Source of the DNA: Candidatus Kerfeldbacteria bacterium
GTDB taxonomy: Bacteria > Patescibacteriota > Patescibacteriia > JACPL01
Assembly (NCBI GenBank): GCA_016182525.1
Contig: JACPGL010000008.1
Coordinates: forward strand, 1-43,604
Direction: 5' to 3'
DNA: 43,604 nt
Positions 6,705 to 15,189 of the stretch are shown one piece after another (position 1 is the first letter of the stretch; each line of letters starts with the position of its first letter). The position numbers and the translations under genes were made by a program. The notes below the pieces were generated by a model that saw only the letters and a list, made by a program, of their open reading frames with translations, did no database searches and was not told where the DNA came from.

Positions 6705-9700
6705 ATGGCATTTGTTCACCTTCATAACCATAGTCATTACAGTCTCCTCGACGGATTGACCAAGATTCCGGAGATGATTTCGCGTATCAAAGAACTGGGC
6801 ATGAACGCCGTCGCGCTCACTGACCACGGCTCGATGTACGGCGCGATTGAGTTCTACCAGCTCGCGAACAAAAACAATATCAAACCCATCATTGGCGTGG
6901 AGGCGTACATTGCCCCGAACCGCCTCACGGATAAGCGACCGCGCGTTGATGACCGGCCGAGCCACCTGACGCTCCTTGCCAAAACAACCGAGGGCTACCA
7001 TAACCTCATCAAGCTCGTTTCCATCGCGCACACGCAAGGGTATTACTATAAGCCGCGGATGGATATGGATGTGCTGGCGCAGTATCACAACGGCATCATT
7101 GCGTTATCTGGATGCTTAAACGGGCTCATCCCTCGTGCGATTTTATCGAATCAACCCGAAGCGATCAAGCGCGGCATTCAGCGGTTCGTCACCATTTTCG
7201 GCGACGATTTTTATTTTGAACTGCAACCGAATTTTGCCGAAGGCAAACAGCCCGTGGTCAACAACGCGCTCGCTGAACTTTCGAAAACCAAGGGCGTGCG
7301 GTTGGTGGCGACAAACGACTGCCACTACGCTCGGCCTGAAGACGCCGAATCGCAAGATATTCTGCTCTGCATTCAAACGAAAAAGAAAAAAGCTGATACG
7401 GATCGCATGTCATTTGGCGATTCAAACTGTTCCATCACGTCTGAACACGATATTCGTGCGCAGTTCCCTGATCACCAAGAAGCGATTGACGAAACAGCGC
7501 GCATTGCCGATGCGTGCCAAGTCGAGATTGAATTTGGCAAGTCCATACTCCCCCACTTCGACACACCGCATCCGAAAACCGCTGAAGAATATTTACGAGA
7601 CTTATGCGAGCAAGGACTTGTCACTCGCTATGGGAGAGGAGGAGCGACGCCGACGGTGCGCGCGCGACTTGAATACGAGCTTTCAATTATTACGCAGGCC
7701 GGCTTCTCCTCCTACTTTTTGATTGTGCAAGATTTTGTGAACTGGGCAAAGAAGAATGGAATTGTCGTGGGGCCCGGTCGTGGCAGCGCTGCTGGCAGTC
7801 TCGTCTCGTATCTCTTGAATATTACCAACCTTGACCCGCTGACATATAACTTGCTGTTCGAACGATTTTTGAATCCGGAACGTATTTCCATGCCGGATAT
7901 TGACTTGGATTTTGCCGATGCGCGACGTAGTGAAGTGCTCGCGTATGTTGAAGAGCGGTATGGCAAAGATCATGTGGCGCAAATCATTACGTTTGGAACC
8001 ATGGCTGCGCGGGCGGCGGTGCGAGATGTCGGCCGTGTGCTTGGACTTTCGTATGGCTTTTGCGATCGGATCGCAAAAATGATCCCCATGTTTACATCGC
8101 TCTCCGAAGCGCTCACGAGCAACGCGGAGTTGAAAAGCGTGTACGACAGCGACCCGGACGCAAAAACGCTTCTTGACGGAGCACGAAAACTCGAAGGGTC
8201 TGCGCGCCACACCTCCACGCATGCGTGCGGAGTCGTCATCACCAAAGAAACACTCACTGAATACATGCCGATTCAGTATGCCGCGCCAGACGACCCAACC
8301 ATCATCACGCAATACTCATTGCACCCGATTGAAGATTTAGGGTTCTTGAAGATTGATTTTCTTGGGCTGAAAAATCTTACGATCATTGAAAACGCGATTG
8401 CGATTATCGAAAAAACGGCGGGCGAGAAAATCGACATGGATCACATCCCGCTCGACGACGCCAAAACATTTCGTTTGTTCAAGCGCGGGGATACGACGGG
8501 CGTGTTCCAGTTAGAAAGTTCGGGCATGAAGCGGTATTTGCGCGAGCTCAAACCTACTGAACTCGAAGATATTATTGCCATGGTGTCGCTCTATCGGCCC
8601 GGACCCATGGAACTTATTCCGGATTATATCGCCGGCAAGCACGGAACAAAAAAAACCACGTACCTCCACCCCAAGTTGGAACCCATCTTGGGGAAAACGC
8701 ATGGCATTGCGGTGTATCAAGAGCAAGTGCTGCAAATTGCGCGAGACATTGCCGGTTTTACCCTTGGCGAAGCCGACCTCTTGCGTAAAGCGATCGGAAA
8801 AAAGATTAAAGAGTTGTTGTTGGAGCAGCGAGAAAAATTTATTCGCGGCGCGATTGCAAACAACGTGCCACATGTGATTGCTGAAAAGCTGTGGGATTTT
8901 ACTGAACCGTTCGCGCGCTACGGATTTAACCGCAGTCACGCCGCGTGCTATGCCATGATTGCCTACCAAACCGGATACCTGAAAGCCAACTACCCAGCAC
9001 AATTCATGGCCGCGCTTCTCACCTCTGATCAAGACAACACGGACCGCATTGCCATTGAAGTTGAAGAATGTCGTGCCATGGGAATTGACGTGCTGCCACC
9101 GGATATCAACGAAAGCTATTCCACCTTTACGGTTGTGAAAGAGAGCGTTGAAGCCGGCAAACCGCGCATCCGTTTTGGGATGAAAGCCATTAAAAATGTG
9201 GGCAGTAATATTGTGGATGTGATTATTCAAGAGCGCAAAAAAAATGGCAAATATGCGAATCTTGAAGATTTCTTGCGCCGCGTTCACTCGAAAGACCTAA
9301 ATAAAAAATCACTCGAGAGCTTAGCAAAATCCGGCGCGCTGTCCCCTCTGGCCGAACCGAACGAAATTTTGTACAATATGGATACGTTGCTGCGTTTTGC
9401 GAAAGACGTGCACGCTGCCGTCTCGAGCGGCCAAGCGAATCTGTTTCAAGGAGTTGCGGTTGGGTCTGCGCCTCGGCTCACGCTCAAGCAAGTCGCCCTT
9501 GTCCACATCGCCCAAAAACTTTCGTGGGAAAAAGAGCTTCTCGGCTTGTACATCTCTGGCCATCCGTTAACCGAGTTTGAAGAAATCTTTAAACCCTTCC
9601 CCAAGATTCGTGATCTTCGCGAGGCGCCAAAAAAATCTGACACGTCGATTGTGGGAATCATTCATGCTGTCAAGCGCGTCACGACAAAAAACGGCGAGCT

Positions 9701-10169
9701 CATGATTTTCGCAACAGTCGAAGATGCAACGTCATCCATTGAAGTGATCATTTTCCCGAAAGTGTATCTGGATGAACCGGCGGTGTGGGCTGAGGGCAAT
9801 GTTGTACAAGTCGACGGTCGTGTCTCAACGCGCGATAACGAAATCAAATTCATTGCATCCAAAGGCACGGTGATCGATCTGGAAAAAGCAAAGCAGAATC
9901 CTCCGACTCCGGTCGTGAACAATCGAACAAAATTATTCCAAGGCACGTCCTCGGGTGAGCATGCATTGCGTGTCGTCATTCCAAATGATGCCTCAAAAAA
10001 CATCATTCAGGAGCTTCAGCAAATCTTTACTACCCATCCGGGCCACCACGCTGTACAGTTGGTGATCCGCGGAAAAATACTCGCGACCAAAACGCGCACC
10101 AATGCCAACCCCGAAGTCGTGAAGCAACTTGAATCCGTGGTCGGCAAAAACGCCTTTCAGATCTATTAA
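6705..10169 (+). CDS. dnaE: DNA polymerase III alpha subunit
   Basis: A 1154-residue replicative DNA polymerase (C family), normal length. The N-terminal PHP domain begins HLHNHSHYSLLDG with the metal-binding His residues intact and continues ALTDHGSMYG, so proofreading or pyrophosphatase-type activity of PHP is possible. Polymerase core: GPGRGSAAGSLVSYLL, catalytic PDIDLDF at about residues 396-402, and the third region GVFQLESSGMKRYL. The tandem helix-hairpin-helix and OB-fold (SIVGIIHAVKRVTTKNGELMIF) lie in the last third. The ATG is preceded by structured element S1 and no obvious SD. The stop abuts the next start with no gap. Confidence 0.98.
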   Translation: MAFVHLHNHSHYSLLDGLTKIPEMISRIKELGMNAVALTDHGSMYGAIEFYQLANKNNIKPIIGVEAYIAPNRLTDKRPRVDDRPSHLTLLAKTTEGYHNLIKLVSIAHTQGYYYKPRMDMDVLAQYHNGIIALSGCLNGLIPRAILSNQPEAIKRGIQRFVTIFGDDFYFELQPNFAEGKQPVVNNALAELSKTKGVRLVATNDCHYARPEDAESQDILLCIQTKKKKADTDRMSFGDSNCSITSEHDIRAQFPDHQEAIDETARIADACQVEIEFGKSILPHFDTPHPKTAEEYLRDLCEQGLVTRYGRGGATPTVRARLEYELSIITQAGFSSYFLIVQDFVNWAKKNGIVVGPGRGSAAGSLVSYLLNITNLDPLTYNLLFERFLNPERISMPDIDLDFADARRSEVLAYVEERYGKDHVAQIITFGTMAARAAVRDVGRVLGLSYGFCDRIAKMIPMFTSLSEALTSNAELKSVYDSDPDAKTLLDGARKLEGSARHTSTHACGVVITKETLTEYMPIQYAAPDDPTIITQYSLHPIEDLGFLKIDFLGLKNLTIIENAIAIIEKTAGEKIDMDHIPLDDAKTFRLFKRGDTTGVFQLESSGMKRYLRELKPTELEDIIAMVSLYRPGPMELIPDYIAGKHGTKKTTYLHPKLEPILGKTHGIAVYQEQVLQIARDIAGFTLGEADLLRKAIGKKIKELLLEQREKFIRGAIANNVPHVIAEKLWDFTEPFARYGFNRSHAACYAMIAYQTGYLKANYPAQFMAALLTSDQDNTDRIAIEVEECRAMGIDVLPPDINESYSTFTVVKESVEAGKPRIRFGMKAIKNVGSNIVDVIIQERKKNGKYANLEDFLRRVHSKDLNKKSLESLAKSGALSPLAEPNEILYNMDTLLRFAKDVHAAVSSGQANLFQGVAVGSAPRLTLKQVALVHIAQKLSWEKELLGLYISGHPLTEFEEIFKPFPKIRDLREAPKKSDTSIVGIIHAVKRVTTKNGELMIFATVEDATSSIEVIIFPKVYLDEPAVWAEGNVVQVDGRVSTRDNEIKFIASKGTVIDLEKAKQNPPTPVVNNRTKLFQGTSSGEHALRVVIPNDASKNIIQELQQIFTTHPGHHAVQLVIRGKILATKTRTNANPEVVKQLESVVGKNAFQIY

Positions 10170-11369
10170 ATGCCCAAAACAAGACGTAAAACGCGAGAAG
10201 CGAAAAAACCGTCGACAAAAAAACCACTTTCTTCCGTGGAGCGGACATATCGGAATATCTTTTTTGGATTCGCCGCAATTACGGTTCTTGTGGTGTTGTT
10301 CGTCCTGTATTTTTCTTTGTCAAAAACAACGATCACGATCACGCCGAAAGATGTGCCGGTCTCCACAACGTTTCACGTTTCCGTTCGCACCGGACCGAAT
10401 GAGAGCGATGTGCTCCCGACGCTTCGCGGAGAATTTTTGGAAAAAACGCTGACGCGCACCGAGGCATACACCGATCTTACCTCGACCGAAAAACGCGAAG
10501 TCAAAGCCACCGGCAAAGTCACGATCATCAACAATTACTCGAAGGCGCAACCTCTTGCCCCGACAACGCGCTTGCTCTCCAACACTTCCAACGTGCTGTT
10601 TCGGACACAAGATCTTGTCACGGTACCGGCTGGGGGGTCGGTGACCGTCGATGTGGAAGCGGATCAGCCGGGTGAGGCCGGCGGGATTGGCCCGGAAAAA
10701 TTTACTATTGTCGCATTGTGGCCGGGCTTGCAAAGCCAAATCTATGGCGAAAGTTCAGAGCCCATGTCTCTTGGCGTCAAGGATGTGATGATTGCAACGG
10801 AAGACGATATTCTTGCCGCAAAAGTGAAAAACCGCGAGGCCATTTCCGAAGAGGCGTTTGCTGCGCTCGAAGCTCAAGCAATCGAAGAAGCGCGCGCCTA
10901 TCCGGTCTCGGAAAAAGCAATCAACCGCGTCATTCTTTCAGAAGACGTGGATGTCAAACCGGATGCGGAGACAGACAGTATTCCTGTCACCACCGAAGCG
11001 CGTTTTACAGCTGTGCTGTTTGATCCGGTTGAGCTGGCGGAAGTCGCGCGCTCGCATCTTGAAGAGAAAATCGAAGACCACGTCGAGCTCGAGACCTTCA
11101 CTCCCGATATGGTGTCATTCGAGCTTGTAAACATTGATGTGGCAGGCGGAGTTGCCGAACTCAAAGTCACCGCCGATGCAACAACGCATCTCAAGCTTTC
11201 TCATCCCGTGTTCGCGCGTGTGCAATTCACTGGCCGCGATGCGCAAGATATTCGCACGTATCTTCTCGACTTTGAAGAAATCGAAAAGGTTGACGTAGAG
11301 TTTTTCCCCTTCTGGGTCACCAACGCTCCATCGCTTGTTGATCATATCGAAATCAACATCATCGAATAG
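10170..11369 (+). CDS. Membrane-anchored conserved protein of unknown function, coupled to dnaE
   Basis: A 399-residue protein with a very basic N-terminus (MPKTRRKTREAKKPSTKK), one membrane helix (about residues 31-51) and a large outside part made of beta-rich segments. The layout is reminiscent of baseplate J-like or YabE/G5-type wall proteins, but no motif secures this. The start codon directly follows the dnaE stop, so it is translationally coupled despite an unrelated cell location. The 3' end overlaps the convergent GreA-C-like gene by 11 bases. Confidence 0.8.
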   Translation: MPKTRRKTREAKKPSTKKPLSSVERTYRNIFFGFAAITVLVVLFVLYFSLSKTTITITPKDVPVSTTFHVSVRTGPNESDVLPTLRGEFLEKTLTRTEAYTDLTSTEKREVKATGKVTIINNYSKAQPLAPTTRLLSNTSNVLFRTQDLVTVPAGGSVTVDVEADQPGEAGGIGPEKFTIVALWPGLQSQIYGESSEPMSLGVKDVMIATEDDILAAKVKNREAISEEAFAALEAQAIEEARAYPVSEKAINRVILSEDVDVKPDAETDSIPVTTEARFTAVLFDPVELAEVARSHLEEKIEDHVELETFTPDMVSFELVNIDVAGGVAELKVTADATTHLKLSHPVFARVQFTGRDAQDIRTYLLDFEEIEKVDVEFFPFWVTNAPSLVDHIEINIIE

Positions 11370-11616
11370 CGCTCTCGTGATGCGAGCGGTTCTGGATTTC
11401 TTGAATCACCACCGTGACTCGGTGCTCGGATGGCATTTCCAGAACAAGCCGTTCACCCGTGCGCCTTCCCATCAATGCATACGCGAGATGCGATGATGGA
11501 CTGATTTTGCCGAGCACAGGATTTTCTTGCCCTTCGTGAACAATCTCGTAGGTGTAGAGAATCCCATGCCCGCCAATGTCGAGGGTCACGATGGACCCAA
11601 CGTCAACGTGTTTCAT
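11359..11616 (-). CDS. Stand-alone GreA/GreB C-terminal-domain protein
   Basis: An 85-residue protein (MKHVDVGSIVTLDIGGHGIL...) matching only the FKBP-like C-terminal domain of Gre factors: YTYEIVHEGQENPVLGKISPSS, split here, and then AYALMGRRTGERLVLEMPSE and a final VIQEI. The coiled-coil that enters the RNA polymerase secondary channel is missing. Such Rnk-like proteins bind RNA polymerase without cleavage stimulation, so a regulatory or competitor role is possible (inference). The start at 11614-11616 matches the domain edge; an upstream in-frame ATG at 11691 would add 25 residues unlike the family. Confidence 0.75.
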   Translation of the reverse strand: MKHVDVGSIVTLDIGGHGILYTYEIVHEGQENPVLGKISPSSHLAYALMGRRTGERLVLEMPSEHRVTVVIQEIQNRSHHESAIR

Positions 11617-11862
11617 AGGTGTGCCGTTTCCCGCGCCCAGATCACTCGAACGAATCCATGTGGAGTGGTGGGCGTCCCCATCATGAATCAAATGTCAAGC
11701 CGACTCATCTGGACGCGGGCTGGCGTTTTTGTGGAGAGGTTCTCCACGCGATAGCCAAGCAGTTGGACGGAGCAATCGGCCGTGATTCCTCTGTCTGGTG
11801 TGCTTAGCTATCGTGTAAAGGATCTTTTCCTGATTTTGTCCGGAAGTTATCCGGAGCCTACA

Positions 11863-11981
11863 GCGACGGCTCTCGAGCGCGACGGCGCTGTTTTTACATT
11901 GTTTACCTAGGAATTTCGAGGGATAGCGTTTTTGCTCTTCGAGATGCGACGGCGCTAGGGTATAGCGACGGCGCTGTTTTT
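11863..11981 (+). repeat. Four GCGACGGC units, two extended to 17 bases
   Basis: GCGACGGC occurs at 11863, 11879, 11946 and 11965. The 17-mer GCGACGGCGCTGTTTTT is exact at 11879-11895 and 11965-11981. Spacing is irregular (16, 67 and 19 bases). Function unknown. Confidence 0.7.
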
Positions 11982-12273
11982 CTCCTTTCATTGTATCATT
12001 TCAGGAGGCGCAGTCAAGAGATCCGCTTCAGTCACCGCGAGAGGCGCTGCTTCGGGCCGCGTCGACCGACCCCACCGGGTCGGTCGCGCTTTGCCTCGCG
12101 CTCGCTCGTCCCGCACTGTCATCCGTCGACTGACGTGTGTCATCCTGAGTCCGCCAACGGCGGACGAAGGATCTCGTGCGGGACACCGTGGCCGCTCGCT
12201 GCTCTCGGGATCCCTTCGCAGCATCCTCTTCTGGTGACCTTGCCGATACACGCGTCATAACCTGAACATTTTA

Positions 12274-12307
12274 GTCACTCGCGAGAAGCGAAACGACGAA
12301 GCAATCT
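12274..12307 (-). repeat. GATTGCTTCG-family repeat
   Basis: On the minus strand AGATTGCTTCGTCG ... CTTCTCGCGAGTGAC, matching one half of the palindrome at 623-693. Confidence 0.7.
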
Positions 12308-12340
12308 CTACATCCTCCGCTCGCGTTCAGAAAAAAACCA

Positions 12341-12395
12341 AAAAAAGAGGGGGGAGCCGGGCTGAGCGCGTCACGCGCACGAACCCGAGCTCCCC
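12341..12395 (-). terminator. Intrinsic terminator of the aminotransferase gene
   Basis: Minus-strand stem GGGGAGCTCGGG (12384-12395) / CCCGGCTCCCC (12351-12361) with an inner GCGCG-TGA-CGCGC hairpin, then CCTC and a T-run (12341-12346). Same strong nested design as 2762-2800. Confidence 0.85.
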
Positions 12396-12464
12396 TTCTC
12401 CCCTACCCGAGTGGCGAGCCCCGTATCGCCACCGGGCGATCCCGTACCGGTCGCATCACACGAC

Positions 12465-13550
12465 TCATGGGATTCGCGTGTACAACCTCTCCTCGCTGAT
12501 CGGGAAGCGGGGCACGAGCTGCCGAACCCTGGCCAGATCGTGCACCTTCAGCGCATCGTAGAACTCGATGAGCTGGCTTGTCACCGGTCCGGGCGCATTG
12601 CCCACGAACGGAGCGTTGACGAACGTGGGGCTGTACTGACCGACCCTGACCTGGTCGACCGGCGTTACCCCTGCCCAGGTTCCCGCGAGGAAGACCTCTT
12701 TTGCCTTGAGGAGTTCCCCCATGCAGAACTTCCCACTGATCACCCTCCGACCGAGTGCCTCCGCGGCTTCCCAAACAATCCGCCCGGTGATGCCAGGCAG
12801 GACATCGCACTCCTCGTCGGGAGTACAGAGAGCCCCATCCTCGCGGACGAACCAGAGATTACTCCCGGTTGTTTCCGCCAGATGCCCCGCATGAGAGAGG
12901 AGGAGCGTCTCCTGCGCCTCATAGATCAGGGCTCCCATAGACTTGCGTGACGCGTAGGGGCCGTAATTGAAGGCCCCCTTGAGGTGAGGCGCGCCGACCT
13001 CGCGACCTGGCCGACGGCTCCGATCCCCTTCGAGCGGGATCCACATCGTGGCGCCACGACCACTGTGCGAGAGGTACTTCCTCCGCATCCAGGTGAGGAT
13101 CAAAAGCACCCAGTGCTGCAGCGTGAAGTTGACCCCACCGCGGGTCGAGGCCGGGAGCATGTAGGGCCGAATGTAGAGCGGCTCTCCGTCCCCAAGCTCA
13201 CCGAGGTTGTGAGATGCCAACTGAACGATCCAGTCGAGCAGATCCGCGGGCGTGAGATCGCCGGAAGCGATCAGCCTCAGCTCCTCAGCACTCCTCACCA
13301 GTCGCTCCGCGTGTGCCGAACCTTCGAGAATGTAATACTCCCCATCCTCCACGGAGCGGTCGGCGCCGATGCCCTCGAAGAGCATCGTGCCGTAGACCCC
13401 GTGCATGGAGGGAGGAAGGCCGGAGAGATGCTTCGGAACGATCCGCGGCGGCAGACCCTTGCCTGCCACGAGACGCAAGCAATGTACGCCTTCCCATTCG
13501 GGATAGGCGAACGGGCCGCCTGTTTCCACCACCGGAATTCGCGTAGACAT
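12465..13550 (-). CDS. Class IV PLP aminotransferase (branched-chain aminotransferase-like)
   Basis: A 361-residue protein starting MSTRIPVVETGGPFAYPEWE. Fold-type IV features: YGTMLFEGI near residue 57, Arg-containing IRPYMLPAS, the PLP Schiff-base lysine in HLKGAFNYGPYASRKS (KG after APHL), the glutamate-containing AETTGSNLWFV and the phosphate-binding GITGRIVWEAA. Closest by eye to IlvE (Val/Leu/Ile transamination), but length and termini differ, so substrate is open. The ATG at 13548-13550 has an SD (AAAGGGG) upstream. It has its own TTGACG promoter (13631-13659) and strong terminator, and GC-rich codons, like the cassettes at 2106 and 3089. Probably horizontally acquired (inference). Confidence 0.88.
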   Translation of the reverse strand: MSTRIPVVETGGPFAYPEWEGVHCLRLVAGKGLPPRIVPKHLSGLPPSMHGVYGTMLFEGIGADRSVEDGEYYILEGSAHAERLVRSAEELRLIASGDLTPADLLDWIVQLASHNLGELGDGEPLYIRPYMLPASTRGGVNFTLQHWVLLILTWMRRKYLSHSGRGATMWIPLEGDRSRRPGREVGAPHLKGAFNYGPYASRKSMGALIYEAQETLLLSHAGHLAETTGSNLWFVREDGALCTPDEECDVLPGITGRIVWEAAEALGRRVISGKFCMGELLKAKEVFLAGTWAGVTPVDQVRVGQYSPTFVNAPFVGNAPGPVTSQLIEFYDALKVHDLARVRQLVPRFPISEERLYTRIP

Positions 13551-13630
13551 CCGTTTCCCCTTTCGTTCGCCTTGTTCAAGGCAAACAGAATAGTGGACCA
13601 GCGCCTGGCGATCCGCCAGAAGCCGCCTCA

Positions 13631-13659
13631 AATGTACTGATTTTTTCGGTTTTCGTCAA
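13631..13659 (-). promoter_or_regulatory. Promoter of the aminotransferase gene
   Basis: Minus strand TTGACG (13654-13659), 17-base spacer, TACATT (13631-13636). The leader of about 75 bases holds CTGGCG/CGCCAG and GCCTTG/CAAGGC hairpins before the SD. Confidence 0.8.
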
Positions 13660-13663
13660 TAAC

Positions 13664-13710
13664 ATAAAACAAGATCCGTTCTCGCGAGTCAAGAACGGAT
13701 CTTGTTTTAT
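13664..13710. terminator. 19-bp perfect hairpin behind the gene at 13716
   Basis: Arms 13664-13682 and 13692-13710 with a 9-base loop; A/T-rich ends make it a possible bidirectional terminator. The stem core AGATCCGTTCT is the same as in the DnaA-box palindromes at 2824-2898, 3972-4046 and 32155-32228. Confidence 0.85.
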
Positions 13711-13715
13711 CCTGT

Positions 13716-14909
13716 TTACATCATCCGTTTCAGCTTGCGGCGGAAGCGCCACTCATTGATATAGTCAGCAGAAATTACCGTGATGCCGGCCACAATAGAC
13801 TCGGTGGAGCCGATCGCGGCAAGCACCCATCCATTGTGCATCACGCCAAGCAGCGCGCCCGCAATACCGGCAAACGGGGCAAGAGAAGCGCCGAGCAACA
13901 ACCCGAGCCGAGCCGGATTGGTAAAGTCTTGAATGAGCGCGAGCTTCCAACCTGCTTTTGTTGAAAGAGAAGTGAGTTTATTCTCTTCTATGAGTCGGCG
14001 AACGTTTCGATGATACATGAAAATGGATTGGATCGCGGTGGTGAGCGATAACGCAACAGCCGATAACCCGAATACCACGCCGGCCGTGATCAGTCGATCT
14101 TCTTCAATAAAATGCTCTACCTGAAACGCACCATATGTTGCAACGGCAAAGACGGGCACAAGAACGCGGCCGCGTTTGGCAAGCTCTCTCCAGCTAAATC
14201 CTGATCCGCGCAGCGCCATGATCTCGGCTGATTCACCTAACAGATCATCAGCCGACGCGGCAAAAATCTTGCCTATGCCGCTTGCGAATTTTTCAAGGAC
14301 ATGTGCGATCGGCCCGACAATCAACAACGCCTTCACGATGGTTTGCGCAATCTGCGTCCGCTCGCGCGCGTTATCTGCAACGACACGAAACACCGAGTAA
14401 TCAATGGAGATCGGGTACAGCCGCTCCGAAAGCTCTGTCATGAACGTTTGCTCTTCAAACGAAATCCCTTTGTTCTCCTCGTCAATCAACACGAGTTTTT
14501 TGAATCGCAATCGATCGCGTACAATCATCTCCACAGCGTTATTCAAATCTCGGTCGTGTGCTTTTGCACGCGCGTGATCCTGGTCAGTAAAAATCGGGTG
14601 ATGCTTTTCGCGTAACAGTTTTGGCAGCCACGTGACAATGTAGTTCTGTTGGCTGTAGACACTAATCGTATGAATGGCATCCAACACATTCTTGGGCGTT
14701 TTCAACACCGTGCGCACACCGATCGCTTTGCCCGATTCCAAAATCTTTCGGACGCGCGGTGTATACTCCGGATACTTTGTGAAAAGATACCGAATCTCGG
14801 CAGGCAAAAATTTCTCCCAGTCGCATTCTTCAGGGAGCGAAATGACATCGAGCTTGTAGGTGCCGATGGGCGATTCTTTCGGTTGGTGAGTGAAGCGTTC
14901 GACAAACAT
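13716..14909 (-). CDS. Multi-span membrane protein of unknown function
   Basis: A 397-residue protein from the ATG at 14907-14909 (MFVERFTHQPKESPIGTYKL). The first 200 residues are soluble, with a segment PIFTDQDHARAKAHDRDLNN and no recognised motif. The second half has about four to five hydrophobic spans (AIQSIFM, LGLLLGASLAPFAGIAGALLG, VLAAIGSTESIVAGITVIS) and a basic tail. Starts at ATG 14969 or TTG 14981 are open, but 14981 touches the thrS -35 box on the other strand. It is transcribed divergently from thrS and ends in a perfect hairpin. Confidence 0.7.
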   Translation of the reverse strand: MFVERFTHQPKESPIGTYKLDVISLPEECDWEKFLPAEIRYLFTKYPEYTPRVRKILESGKAIGVRTVLKTPKNVLDAIHTISVYSQQNYIVTWLPKLLREKHHPIFTDQDHARAKAHDRDLNNAVEMIVRDRLRFKKLVLIDEENKGISFEEQTFMTELSERLYPISIDYSVFRVVADNARERTQIAQTIVKALLIVGPIAHVLEKFASGIGKIFAASADDLLGESAEIMALRGSGFSWRELAKRGRVLVPVFAVATYGAFQVEHFIEEDRLITAGVVFGLSAVALSLTTAIQSIFMYHRNVRRLIEENKLTSLSTKAGWKLALIQDFTNPARLGLLLGASLAPFAGIAGALLGVMHNGWVLAAIGSTESIVAGITVISADYINEWRFRRKLKRMM

Positions 14910-14974
14910 AACGGGCGTAGCATAGCCGATTTTTGGCGTTTTGTAAAGGCTCGCCCTGGGCGCCGCCATCCAAG

Positions 14975-15003
14975 TTGACAAATCTCAGCGTTCGGCCTAG
15001 AAT
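14975..15003 (+). promoter_or_regulatory. Promoter of thrS
   Basis: Perfect TTGACA (14975-14980), 17-base spacer, TAGAAT (14998-15003). The transcript would start near 15010, just before the T-box Stem I hairpin. Confidence 0.85.
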
Positions 15004-15009
15004 ACATCC

Positions 15010-15187
15010 ACTGTGGTGAATGGCAGAGTTACCACCTCTGCTCCGGCGACGGATCCTACATGGACCAATCTGCAGGCAAATTCAACAAAGCGTCTCGCGT
15101 TTTTAGAACGCGAGGAAGATGGGTGGAACCGCTCTTGCCACTTGGCCGGAGTCCCAGGATGACATTAATTGTTCATGCTGGTTTTTT
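15010..15187 (+). promoter_or_regulatory. T-box riboswitch of thrS with very short Stem I
   Basis: The T-box core GGGTGGAACCGC (15121-15132) matches the antiterminator consensus; UGGA would pair with a tRNA-Thr acceptor end UCCA. The hairpin GCAGAG (15023-15028) / CTCTGC (15036-15041) has a 7-base loop UUACCAC that shows ACC, a Thr codon, as specifier. A Stem III candidate CTCGCGTT/AACGCGAG lies at 15094-15114, and AAGA (15116-15119) / TCTT (15133-15136) flanks the T-box bulge. Long Stem I with AG-bulge and distal loop is absent. It should sense uncharged tRNA-Thr. Confidence 0.82.
15154..15187 (+). terminator. Attenuator terminator of the thrS leader
   Basis: Hairpin CCAG-ATGA-CA / TG-TCAT-CTGG with small mismatches, followed by six T (15182-15187). 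The U-run ends two bases before the thrS ATG. An alternative pairing of the T-box GGG/CCG region with CGGAGTCCC (15147-15155) could link both states. Confidence 0.7.
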
Positions 15188-15189
15188 GT

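Larger units (their letters stand above)
11692..12335. other. Long non-coding stretch with repeats and hairpins
   Basis: No convincing gene on either strand: short open frames are GC-skew artefacts without SD or family matches. It contains a GTGGAGA/TCTCCAC hairpin (11731-11747), four GCGACGGC units (11863-11981), a 10-bp hairpin CGACCGACCC/GGGTCGGTCG (12063-12086), a GTCATCCTGAG...GAAGGATC type palindrome (12138-12175) of a kind seen between genes in many bacteria, and a GATTGCTTCG unit (12274-12307). It may be a scar of lost cassettes. Confidence 0.6.

Noticed and set aside
11988-12260. Overlapping short frames on both strands around 12000-12260
   Set aside because: They are Arg/Ser-rich products of GC-rich palindromes with no SD, no family motif and mutual overlap.
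14910-14981. TTG start at 14981 for the membrane protein at 13716
   Set aside because: It coincides with the divergent thrS promoter; the ATGs at 14969 or 14909 are more likely.
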